Positions 1 through 8,568 of a stretch of 12,891 bases of DNA are shown here, piece after piece. Under the pieces are notes generated by a model that saw only the letters and a list, made by a program, of their open reading frames with translations, searched no databases and was not told the DNA's origin. The position numbers were made by a program, and so were the translations under genes. Positions within the stretch are counted from its first letter, which is position 1. The number at the start of each line of letters is the position of its first letter. This DNA is from Isohypsibius dastychi. Lineage: Eukaryota > Tardigrada > Eutardigrada > Parachela > Isohypsibiidae. Location: NCBI GenBank assembly GCA_034696485.1, contig JAQIWT010001042.1:1-12891 (forward strand). Direction: 5' to 3'.

Positions 1-105
1 CCCAGGAATTTGATATTGGATCAAAAAATTGGCTGATAATATTGTTCAGAGCATGCTCTACGTTGTGGGATCGACGGGATATTTTTTTTCGCGTCCCAGG
101 CTTAC

Positions 106-3100
106 GGACAAACAATCAGCTTGCTTGTCTGTGACAAAGACAAGGAAGTTCGCCATCAAGTCATCGAACATGAAATAGAAGTCATCCAGAAACTTTGCGA
201 TGTCAGCTGGTTTGCTCTCCACACACAGGGTTTCGAAGCCTAGTACATCAGTTCGAAGTAAGGTCACATTTTCGTAAAGGAATGGTTCGACTTCTTCGCT
301 GTTCATCACCAGATCAGCAACCGTTCTAAAATCCGTATTTTAAACACTATAATTTGCGAGAGTAGGATGGCTTACTCAGGAAATACCAGATGATAAGCTT
401 GGTCACTAGTCTCTTTCTGCTCAACTAGGTCATTGTCCTTTTCTTCGACCGTATCTTTCAGGACATTTTCAGACTCTTCCATTTGTTGCAGAAACACATC
501 CATGATATTCGTGCTGTCTCCCATGTTCCTGCTCACAAAAATTGTGGTTCTTGATCCTTAGTACGAACAAGGGATAACTAACATGTCTTTCGCAATAGCG
601 CGAACCTGCGTTCTTAGCTTGTCAAACATCGGCCGCTGTGTGGGATCTTCCGACCAGCACTTGTGACAGAGTGGAAGCAGTCCAACTGGTATTTCGTCTG
701 ACTCTTTGATATCTGGCCTGAATGGCTGGCCAGTCATCGATATGCCTTTTCGGACTTCGTCGACGATTTCTTCGAAATAAAACATAAAAGACTTATAAAT
801 CTAGAAAAGTCCGAGAAAAACGAACCTAGTGATGTCATCGTGGGGTACATGCTGTACGGCTTTGTTTTCAAAATGATCTCTTGCAGAATAATTGCAAAAC
901 TGTAGACGTCACCCTCTTTTGTTCCCACTGCGCTCGTGCCGGTGGTGTCCGCCCGTAACCTCTCTGGGCATGTCCATAAAAATTCACTACCGAATTGCGG
1001 ACTTCGCTTAGCCGTCCAGGTTTCAGACATGGTTGGGGTGAAAATCGACGGCAGGCCATAGTCCGTGATTTTCAAAGCAAATCGCCCGTCAATAAAACAG
1101 CATTTGGAGGTCAGCCTGGTGTGCGAGCCGATCGGCGAACCGTGAATGTAATGCATTGCTTGGAGAAAAAAAATCATGAAGGTAATATTCCAAGAACGTT
1201 TAGAGAATGTGGTACCATTCACGAGATCCTTAACCCAAGCCATGCGAATCACCCAGTCAAGCTTCACGCTTCCCTCTGTTCCAAACATCATCTAGAAAAT
1301 CAAAAGACAATCTTTAAATATATTTAATCTCCCCCACCCCCCTCACAGAAATTCTTCTCAAACGCATTCTTGACTCACATCAAGCGGACCTTTGTTACAC
1401 ATCTCGTAAAGCACGCAGACATGTCCTTCGTCCACACAACCTCCGACAAAGTGTGCGACATTGCCATGCGATATTTTCCTCACAATGCGCACTTCTCTGA
1501 TGACCTGTGGAGTGACGACCACCCGCTTTCTTTTTGTCCACCTCATGACAACCGGTTGTTTGCTCCAGGTGCCAAAATGATCGCTCATTGCCAACATTCT
1601 CTTTCTCATTGACATTGACATATGGGCGGAGTTTCCCAGCGACTGCCCCAGTGAGGCACCCATCGACTGGCCCATTGATCCCATTGACTGTCCCATCGAT
1701 TTTCCCATCGATTTTCCAACTGCAAGGTAAAGGCGCGTTCATTTGGTACTGATTAAAAAATTGCGCAGCATACGGTCGTGCTCGCTCTCTGATGGCTCGG
1801 GGATGTTCACTCCGGGGACGCCTTGAACTGCTGTCTTCTTTTTGTTGAACACCAATTGCCGGAGTGGGGCGATCCAGTCGTAGTCAATCTTGGCCTGAAT
1901 TTTTGCTTTTCTGCGCAGATGCCATATCACCACTGCAGCGATGAGCAGTAACGGCCCACCGACGCCGCCGGCGATCACATATATGTTCACTGGAAACTCA
2001 ATATTTCCTACACTGTTCGAAAAACTATCAGTCCACCCTTACCGGGACACTCTCTGGCGTAGCCACACTCTGGCTTATTTTTCGGCGCCAAACCATTTTT
2101 GGTTTTCCATGGGATTGGTTTCTCTTTGGACGTTTGGAGCACTGCAGCTTCGTCGGAGTTGTCGTATACCCCCACAACCTGGAAAAACGATTTATGCAGT
2201 AAAAATCCATTCTCAATCAGGAATTGTCTTACGGACGAATATTGTTTTGTCACGGCATCGAAAGCGTAAAGGTTCCACTGGTTCAACCGATCACCAGAAT
2301 CTTTTATGAAAAAATTTCCGGTTGCACCTTTGAATCTACTTGCCGGGGTGAAATGCGTAACCAGCTTATTGAATACGTAATACAGATAGCATCGCTCTGC
2401 AGCGTAGTTTCCTGATTTCTCTAAGGGGTATTGTGCCATAAATCCCCCAGATCCCGAAAGACACATTTTGTCAGTTGGCGCACCAGAAGGTGGATCAGAT
2501 GGAGCTGCAGCAGAATACTCGCGATGCACTTCCATATCATCACGCACATGTCGCAGAGTAGCAGCTAATATCATTGCCGCATCATAGTAGGTTCCTGCTA
2601 TGTATGTTAGCGTGTAGTCTATTGGTTTATTAGTCTTTTCATTTTTCGGTTTCCATTCAGCGCCGCCACTGCCAGCTTGAAGAGTATCGATTTGAGTTTT
2701 AGCTTTGACCTGGAGCTCAGTAAATTGTGACCTGATCTCAAAAGGCTCTAGACCGATGACAAACATATAGCTCAACGCCTCTTCGACAGCTGAATCGTAC
2801 CCGTCATCTGAAGTCGGGAGATAAAGGTGTCAACAAAATGATAATAATATGCATGCAAACCTGCCTCGCATCCATGGCTTTGCTTGATTATCCTTCACCC
2901 GCACGAGGCCCTTGTGATAAACATCAGTTGTCAAATAAACAAACTCTTCGTTCAGGTATAACTCTTTGTGTTTCTGGGCAGTTATCAATAGAGCGCGGAT
3001 CTGCCTCACACCAGCTGCGAGCACGATTACTGGGAACAAATTGAGTAGGTTAGCTGTTGACCATCACAGCATCCAAAACATTGGGAAATTAAAAACACGT

Positions 3101-4776
3101 TACTTCTTGATTGTTTGGCGGCACAAGAAAGGCAGATCTTCAGAGTAGTCTCATTGTATCCGAGTGTGGTATTGACTGTATCCCACGTGCATGGACACTC
3201 CGTTAAACTTTGCCCTGGAACAGACGGGGTCTGCATCCTCGGTTCGCAGCCTTCCACGTCACCGCCGTAGACGAGGATTTTTAGCGCTACCAACAATAAG
3301 ACAGAATCAAAATTGTTGAGCTTATTATTGAGTTCATTCTCGCTTGTTTCTCGCTTAATGGAATAAAATGCACATCCACTCGTTCTTCTGATCGCGATAT
3401 TCTTGATATCTGCTCACTCCTTGACCGCCTAAATTTTGAACCCCTAAGAGCTTTTGCCGCTGATTCCGTGAGAAAATAAATAGAACAGCGATTGTCGCAC
3501 AAAGTCTTCAAACTCCCTGCTTCCCCTTCATGCCATTCAGTTCATTGTGAGCTCTCACTTAGACATTCCGCTCGTTTCACTCTCGTCAACCAGCTTCGTA
3601 TTTCTCAGTCCTATATCCTCTTTGCTATTAGAAGTTGGTATGGCCCAATCAAACATACTGACATTTCAATCGAACACAAAGAACCAGAAACGAGGTGACG
3701 ATACGACGCAGTCAACTGCGTGTCGTGTCAACGTACCGATTTGGAAACAACAACAAGTTGCTGGCTTGAAGACTGGGTCAGGACGCGTGACTGACTCGAC
3801 CACGTGACGACGGGCGGGGCATAAGGTAGTATATGCCTGATTGGTCAGAATTTACAGTGGAAGGCCAATTCAGGATCAAGAGGATCAAGATCAAGATTCA
3901 GGATTCAGGATCAAGATTTCTGCTCGATACGCAATTATAGCCGGGCACACGTACGGTACATACCATCATAGTACGTCTTGTATGCTTCCTGATTAGAGTC
4001 ATAAATGAAGGCAAAATCTTTCCAGTTGTATAATTTGGCCATCCCAAATGTGAGCATAAACCTGTGATAAAACTTGTATTGCGCTTTGTTTAGTTTTGTT
4101 ACCAAGTCTTTTTTCGAACAAATCAGAACAATTATGATGCAGCGAACTAAAAAACAATTTTCCCGACGTTATAACCGTACCACATAGTGTGAATATCGTA
4201 GCCGGTCCTCACAGAGACGGGTGTCTCCGCCGTACACCGCAGTAAATGCGCTTGCCCGGAGACCAACATAGTCCTCAGTTCGAGTGATGACGTTGCCAGC
4301 GCGGCAGCTGAGAAATGAGTCGTGCAAGCAGGCCCCAGAATAATCAAGTGTTTTAGAGCGGCTGGTCCATAACTCTTTCCGACCACACTCCATTGTTGGG
4401 CCCACTTCACAACAGGTGGTGGATTGGGAGGAGGGACCTCAACTGGAAGACCAGTTCCAGATATCAACGCTAGCACACCTCTAGTTGCTTCAAGCGTGTG
4501 TTTAGTTGTCTCCATATCACAGTCATCCTCTATCTGATACCAGTTTATCTGGTAATCGAATCTTACTTTATAATCCTTCCAGGCATCCAACTGTGCAGCT
4601 AACAGGGCGGGATAAACGTAGAATGCGTCGCTCAACTCATCGGCGTGTGTCGAGCGTGCAAGCTGAACGCCAATATCAAACTGAACGTTTGTGGACTGCC
4701 AAGTTTCCCCACTGCCCAGTGTGAACGAGTGAGCATCCACCCAGAGCAATGCAAACAGAATGAACTCAATGGGCAT
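106..4776 (-). CDS. receptor-type guanylate cyclase (natriuretic-peptide-receptor-like), 3' end outside window
   Basis: A single-pass membrane receptor expected to make cGMP when ligand binds outside the cell. I assembled 13 exons (minus strand): 4181-4776, 3964-4061, 3104-3286, 2865-3029, 2233-2807, 2043-2178, 1774-1989, 1379-1719, 1216-1291, 826-1158, 583-769, 376-528, 106-325. All junction phases agree and give 1093 residues in the window. The start at 4776 (MPIEFILFALLWVDAHS) gives a clean signal peptide; in-frame ATGs at 4809, 4830 and 4878 are possible. Order: ligand-binding domain about 18-585 (FKGATG...GDR motif), membrane helix about 587-607, Ser-Met-Gly repeat 657-690, kinase-homology domain about 705-968, coiled-coil linker 970-1020, cyclase domain from about 1021. 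The kinase-homology domain has VVMR for VAIK, no HRD and DYG for DFG, as expected of a pseudokinase. The cyclase part is divergent (see findings). The rest of the cyclase lies beyond position 1. Family assignment is strong; exact ligand unknown. Confidence 0.9.
1628..1719 (-). repeat. coding tandem repeat, Ser-Met-Gly-rich, in the cyclase juxtamembrane region
   Basis: The first 90 or so bases of exon 1379-1719 consist of imperfect 12 bp units whose coding strand reads roughly TCNATGGGACAG. The translation is a run of SMGK, SMGQ, SMG, SLGQ units ending in an HMSMSM stretch. It lies just after a splice acceptor and between the membrane helix and the kinase-homology domain, where receptor cyclases normally have a short phosphorylated or glycine-loop-like segment. 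Confidence 0.75.
1900..1980 (-). other. transmembrane segment of the receptor cyclase
   Basis: Exon 1774-1989 encodes NIYVIAGGVGGPLLLIAAVV followed by IWHLRRKAK: about 21 hydrophobic residues followed by a positively charged stop-transfer stretch. This matches the single membrane span that separates the extracellular ligand domain from the cytoplasmic kinase-homology domain in receptor guanylate cyclases. Confidence 0.85.
2808..2864 (-). other. GC-AG intron in the receptor cyclase
   Basis: The exon ending at 2865 and the exon starting at 2807 only join in frame if the donor is AG|GCAGGT (2864-2859) rather than the nearby GTTTGC. The result, …KPWMRDDGYDSAVEEALSYM, keeps the ligand-domain frame. 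The GT alternative two to five bases downstream would shift the frame. GC-AG introns are a known minor class of U2 introns. Confidence 0.65.
3801..3846. promoter_or_regulatory. promoter-like motif cluster inside the long intron (tentative)
   Basis: Within 46 bp there are CACGTGAC (3801-3808, E-box/CRE-like), GGGCGGGGC (3812-3820, GC box), a TATA-like ATAAGGTAGTATATG (3821-3835) and an inverted CCAAT box, ATTGG (3840-3844). The composition is GC-rich against an AT-rich surround. Each motif is short and may occur by chance; the clustering is the only evidence. No transcript start can be seen. Confidence 0.3.
3868..3917 (+). repeat. tandem repeat of ATTCAGGATCAAG-type units
   Basis: Full units of ATTCAGGATCAAG at 3868-3880 and 3903-3915 flank partial copies (AGGATCAAG, ATCAAG, ATTCAGG). 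About 50 bp in total, inside the long intron of the cyclase gene, a typical slippage-prone minisatellite. Confidence 0.85.
4726..4776 (-). other. signal peptide of the receptor cyclase
   Basis: From the ATG at 4776 the protein begins with a short N-region, a hydrophobic core (FILFALLW) and a small-residue cleavage context (DAHS, then FTLGSGETW). This is a textbook secretory signal and is the main reason for preferring this start over the upstream in-frame ATGs at 4809, 4830 and 4878, which would bury the hydrophobic core behind about 11-34 extra residues. Cleavage after Ser17 is inferred. Confidence 0.65.
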
Positions 4777-5477
4777 TGTGTATATTGTGAAACAGACTGA
4801 AGCAGCCATTCGGCCAGAAAGTACAACCATGATGGAAACACTGTCGGCATGTTTACTTTTCCAGTTACTAGGCAACAATACTCATATCCGAGTATTAAAG
4901 ACGTCGCAGATGTTTAACTTAAACCGAAGCACCATGATTTTTGGTAAATTGATCACCTAAGCCGCCGATGTCAAAATTAGCGGCTTGGAAGAGCTAAAAC
5001 TGCTATGGCAATATTAGCGTAAACCGAAAACATGAGGACAATAAAACGAATTCGGTTCACTTGTGTTCAAATTGACCAGACAGGAAAAGATCTTCGACCT
5101 CACATTCAAAAAAAGTCAAGCTTGAATAAATCAGATTTTGAGGATGCACAACATATTTTCTGACGTGACTATGAGCAATGACTGTAAATGTCGCTGGAAG
5201 AACCCCTCTCCTTCTGTCGACAGAATCAGAAACTGGAAACGATCCACAGGAGGAGGAGGAAGCTGTTGTGAGTCCAGCCTGAGTGGGCCACAGGCAGGCA
5301 CACGGGAATGTTATTTGTGACACAAGCAGGAACCACAGGGATTAAAATGTACCCCATTGTGCTGCAGAGAGCTTCCGTGAGGTTGAACGATAATATAATG
5401 GATTCGGTCGGGTGACAAGCACACGAATCACTGCCGACTTTTTCATCAGAAAGAACTTGCATCCGCAGCATTCTCCT
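4777..5477. other. 5' flank of the cyclase gene; no gene seen
   Basis: About 700 bp between the cyclase start and the end of the truncated TPR copy. Two overlapping minus-strand ORFs (5057-5323 and 5226-5471) have no recognisable domain or good context and may be chance or 3' UTR of the TPR copy. A perfect 7 bp inverted repeat, AAGCCGC…GCGGCTT, lies at 4959-4986. No convincing TATA box was found upstream of 4776. Confidence 0.5.
4959..4986. repeat. short inverted repeat upstream of the cyclase gene
   Basis: AAGCCGC (4959-4965) and GCGGCTT (4980-4986) are perfect reverse complements with a 14-base loop. It is GC-rich in an AT-rich flank about 185 bp upstream of the cyclase ATG. It could be a hairpin or a dyad-symmetric protein-binding site; function unknown. 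Confidence 0.5.
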
Positions 5478-6188
5478 TCAGCTCTTACGTAGTTTGGGTT
5501 TTGGTGGGTTGAGCAGAAACTCTTTCCGTCGTGCTTTCAGCCTGAGTTGGAAAACGAACGCATCGATGAGCTTCTGATGCTGAACGACAAAATGAGGCTG
5601 GACAGCTTTCATCTGCTCAAGGTCATCCAAGGCGTTACTGTAGTTCTTCAGATTGTTCTGCAACGAGCAGCATATCAATGCGCAGTTGGCTCAGGTAAGA
5701 ATGTTTCACACATAACACATAGCCCGGTTCATCAGAGCAAGCACGACGAAATTGGACTTCTTCGCATGTATAATCATGTCATACCAACGAACGGCCTAAA
5801 TTGACAAATTGTTGTAACAGCGAAGGCTTTTTGCCGAATTGCCGAATCGAATTTGACCTGGAGACCACAATTGTAGACCATGTAGATGCAAGCTGTTAAA
5901 ATATTGAGCCCGTCATTGTCTGGTTCTATTAAGTTTGCTTTCCGAAATGCTTTATGTGCTTCTTTGGGCCTTTTCATGGCCTGTGAGTAATCTTGTTAAA
6001 ACCGGCACTGGTGGAACAGTAGTATGGTGGACCGCCCATACGAGCAACCGCAAAGGCAATGTAGAAATATGCGTCGGCAAATGCTGAGTTGGCAACTGCT
6101 TCCATGATTCCAATGCCCCGCGCATGCTCCGTTGACATGAAGAGATTCAAGCCCAAAGCTGAGAATGCACTCATCTGGAGGCACTTAT
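5478..6188 (-). pseudogene. truncated duplicate of the TPR gene's last four exons
   Basis: Exons 6037-6188, 5858-5980, 5712-5795 and 5478-5657 have exactly the same lengths (152, 123, 84, 180 bp) as the last four exons of the gene at 9909-12891, and the introns between them are 56, 62 and 54 bp against 56, 61 and 54. The encoded 178 residues differ at about 14 positions (about 92% identity) and no exon has a stop. Homology stops near 6197, just upstream of the splice acceptor, so all earlier exons are missing. The donor after 6037 reads GGCGGT where the parent has GTCGGT, and that after 5712 reads GTGTGA instead of GTGAGT. Retaining the 56 bp intron causes a frameshift and stop. Introns are present, so this arose by DNA duplication, not retrocopying. 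It is most likely a decaying fragment, but intact exon frames leave open a chimeric or re-spliced gene. Confidence 0.85.
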
Positions 6189-6392
6189 CTGGAAAAATGG
6201 CACGTCGTACAGCATCTTGTTTGCAAACTTGTTTTTCGAATCCTGGTTAGGTTGGTGATGTGGCGCTTTCTTCAGCACATGAAACGACACAATTTTCCGA
6301 ATTTGTTTTCTGAGCAAATATTCGGGCGAGGTCCGTCGGAGATGGTCACCACTCTCACAACTTCCAAACTGATTGTCAGTAAAACAGTGATA

Positions 6393-7037
6393 TTAGGTCT
6401 GTTCTTGTGGCTTCCCTGTCGACGGCCTAAGGACGGCCTTGCATTTTCTTGTCAGAGAAGAAGAGCAGCTGTTTGATTTCTGGGAGGATGAATACCAGGT
6501 CTGCTCACTGCTGCAGCTGGACTCAGTCATTCCGCACCCGCGAACACCTCGCTGAATATCACGATCGAATTCCCGGCGATCGAAATAATGTGGAACAAAC
6601 TTTGGTGACATCTGGGGAACTCCCTGGCTATTTATTACATTCGTAATATCCTCACATTTCTTGCGCTTTCCGGGGTGTGACAGTTCGCGGTCATATTTAT
6701 GGTCAACAAATTTTGGATGTTTCGTTGCTTTGCTCTCTCTGCTCTGCCGTAGTCTGAAATATTTCACGAATGGTCTGCTGTTTAACTTTGTGCTTGTAAA
6801 TTTCATCACGGACATCATGCGGAAAAACCGAAGTCCTGGAGTTTTGCGGGGGATTGTAATGTATCCCGGCCGAACTGTGGCGGAATATGGTGATGGAAAC
6901 CCAGCAGCATTTCCACTGATGTTTTGCAAAGCATGACGCAACTCAGATCGGAATTCCGAATCAGGGAGGAAATACCGATGAGATCCTAGCTGGAGATGGT
7001 AGCGATTGGTTTGATCGATTCTTACTGAACCGGCCAT
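6393..7037 (-). CDS. hypothetical basic protein, single exon, 214 aa
   Basis: Unrecognised. An uninterrupted 214-codon frame begins at ATG 7037 in an excellent context (ACACCATGG) and ends with TAA at 6393. The protein starts MAGSVRIDQTNRYHLQLGSH, is rich in Arg, Lys and aromatic residues (runs such as GKRKKCED and FDRREFDRD), and has a Ser-rich tail (SSCSSEQ, YSSSQKSNSCSSS). There is no signal peptide, membrane helix or domain I can name. Proline-glycine pieces (FPSPYS, RPGYITIPRKTPG) are faintly like sperm-tail PG-rich repeats, too weakly to assign. The length of open frame in unbiased DNA and the start context support a real gene. It might instead be a 5' exon spliced to the truncated TPR exons 200 bp downstream. 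Confidence 0.55.
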   Translation of the reverse strand: MAGSVRIDQTNRYHLQLGSHRYFLPDSEFRSELRHALQNISGNAAGFPSPYSATVRPGYITIPRKTPGLRFFRMMSVMKFTSTKLNSRPFVKYFRLRQSRESKATKHPKFVDHKYDRELSHPGKRKKCEDITNVINSQGVPQMSPKFVPHYFDRREFDRDIQRGVRGCGMTESSCSSEQTWYSSSQKSNSCSSSLTRKCKAVLRPSTGKPQEQT

Positions 7038-7871
7038 GGTGTTTATCTGCTGGTTAATGAACGAAACTTTACTCAGTGTTTATGGTCGATTTGATAATGA
7101 AATTACTTGGCCTAGGTAACAGATCCTATCTGTGAAATCTGGATGCGACAGAATAAATCATGTTTATCTCATACGCGCACATTTTCGGCCATCATAATCA
7201 ATAAATGCGACCCACATTCCGGACAGATTCATATTGCTTCTAACGGTTTAGGCATTGCCCATCTCAACAAGCGTGCTGCGCTTTAAACCAGACCCATGCC
7301 CATATACTTGAGAACGGCAATGGTTTAGGAAATAAACAATCAACTGAAGCATGTAGAGCGTGCAACTGCAGAACATGAACGGTTGCCAACAGCTGCTCAA
7401 ATATTCATGAGCAAATCTTTATGCTTAAGTGAGAACCTCGGGGTTTAGGACGGGCACCCAAGAGCGGCAAAGACACAAAAGAACGCTCTTTCAGAAAATT
7501 ATTTGAGAAGGCTTTGGTCTAGTTGAGTTTGAGTCCTTTGAAAAACTTCGATTATTTTCTACCCTACACAATGTGATAGACTGCTCAGAAATATTCACGT
7601 GACGTGACTATTATCATGGCTAACCCTGAGGCCCGAAGCAAAAATTTTTTTTGCATTCAATTTTTATTTGAAGGCCACGAGTTCTGAAGTATGGGTTTCT
7701 ATGTTAGAATGTTTATACTTCGTTCGTGAGATCAGTCACGTGATAAATTAAACTTCGGAAAACGATGGTTTGGATACCCCAAATATCGACCCCGTCCAAA
7801 AGTTCCAGAAGCCATATTATATGGTTTAATCGGTCCGGTCGCATTAATAAGCGAGTGCTTCAGAATAGTCT

Positions 7872-7894
7872 TTATTGGGTTATTGGGTTATTAC
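7872..7894 (+). repeat. TTATTGGG tandem repeat
   Basis: TTATTGGG occurs twice in tandem followed by a third partial unit (TTATTACC). A short microsatellite in intergenic DNA. Confidence 0.7.
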
Positions 7895-8126
7895 CGTTTA
7901 AACTATTCGTCACAATTTGTTATTATTAGCAATTCATTGATCATTCATTTGTGAAATGTATATCCGCCTTTCTGACCGATAGATACATTTTTAAGCAGAT
8001 CAATCAGACCTCCAGGTTTGTCTGAGAATGACAAAAAATTCTGACTATCATGCTACATGTTTAGCCCAGAACCTCGCCGCGTTGAAGCAGCACACATTTC
8101 GATACTGCATGTCAAACTAGAAGAAT

Positions 8127-8184
8127 CAGTGTAACAAAGTTAACAAAGTGTGACAAATCAGTGTAACAGTGTAACAAAGTTTAC
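8127..8184 (+). repeat. CAGTGTAACAAAGT tandem repeat
   Basis: CAGTGTAACAAAGT appears at both ends of the block with shortened or mutated copies between them (TAACAAAGTGTGACAAAT, CAGTGTAA). A degenerate minisatellite of about 58 bp, roughly 390 bp upstream of the secreted-protein gene. Confidence 0.75.
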
Positions 8185-8568
8185 AGACATTTCCTTTTGA
8201 AATCAAAGCAATATTTGATTTCTTTTTCTAACGGGAAAAACCACTACAGATCAGCAGAAATTTGCAGTTTTGTTAGCATTGTAATTCGCGCTGTAATCCG
8301 CTGGCTGTTTACCACAACAAGTGTAAAAGCCTTGAAAAAGAGACCGGACGGGCTACCTTAGCAATAAAACAGATTCAGTATAGCTGACACATAACTTTTG
8401 ATCATCAGAAAGTGAGTATGACCTTGGTGAAATCTGCTTGTTGTCAAGCAGGCGTTGTCAGGGATGTCAGCTGCCACAGACGTTTTTGCCACATTGCAGT
8501 GAGATTCTCTCAAAATCCGAATTAAATACTGTGTATTATTTTGTTTTCTGTCCACGTACTCCAAAAGC

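Larger units (their letters stand above)
3287..3963 (-). other. long intron of the receptor cyclase
   Basis: Donor GATG|GTATGT at 3963 and acceptor TTGGTAG at 3287 join in phase 1 and make continuous ligand-binding-domain sequence (…YKTYYDA LKILVYGG…). At 677 bp it is five to ten times longer than the other introns of this gene. It contains short spurious ORFs on both strands, an AT-rich left half, a GC-box/E-box cluster at 3801-3846 and a tandem repeat at 3868-3917. I see no coding exon in it that would fit the phase. Confidence 0.7.
7038..8568. other. gene-free interval
   Basis: About 1.5 kb with no ORF long enough or exon-like enough to call on either strand. It is AT-rich with short direct repeats (7872-7894 and 8127-8184), two CACGTG motifs (7596-7603 and 7735-7743) and a small GCAAAAA/TTTTTGC dyad near 7640-7655. 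It presumably holds the upstream regions of the divergent genes at 7037 (minus) and 8569 (plus). Confidence 0.55.

Noticed and set aside
995-1327. Plus-strand 110 aa ORF
   Set aside because: It is antisense to exons 826-1158 and 1216-1291, whose kinase-homology sequence is unmistakable.
1395-1742. Alternate frame of the Ser-Met-Gly repeat, giving an IDGKIDG-like repeat
   Set aside because: A repeat looks repetitive in every frame; only the SMGQ frame joins the exons in phase and continues into kinase-homology sequence.
1941-2415. Plus-strand ORFs of 122 and 63 aa
   Set aside because: Antisense to ligand-domain exons with the FKGATG…GDR motif; no features of their own.
3492-3807. Two overlapping plus-strand ORFs (68 and 86 aa) inside the long cyclase intron
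   Set aside because: No recognisable domain, no good start context and low-complexity composition; the interval is bounded by phase-consistent splice sites of the minus-strand gene.
5057-5471. Minus-strand ORFs of 88 and 81 aa beyond the TPR copy's stop
   Set aside because: They overlap in different frames, lack domains or good starts and show no exon-like junctions; chance frames or 3' UTR more likely.
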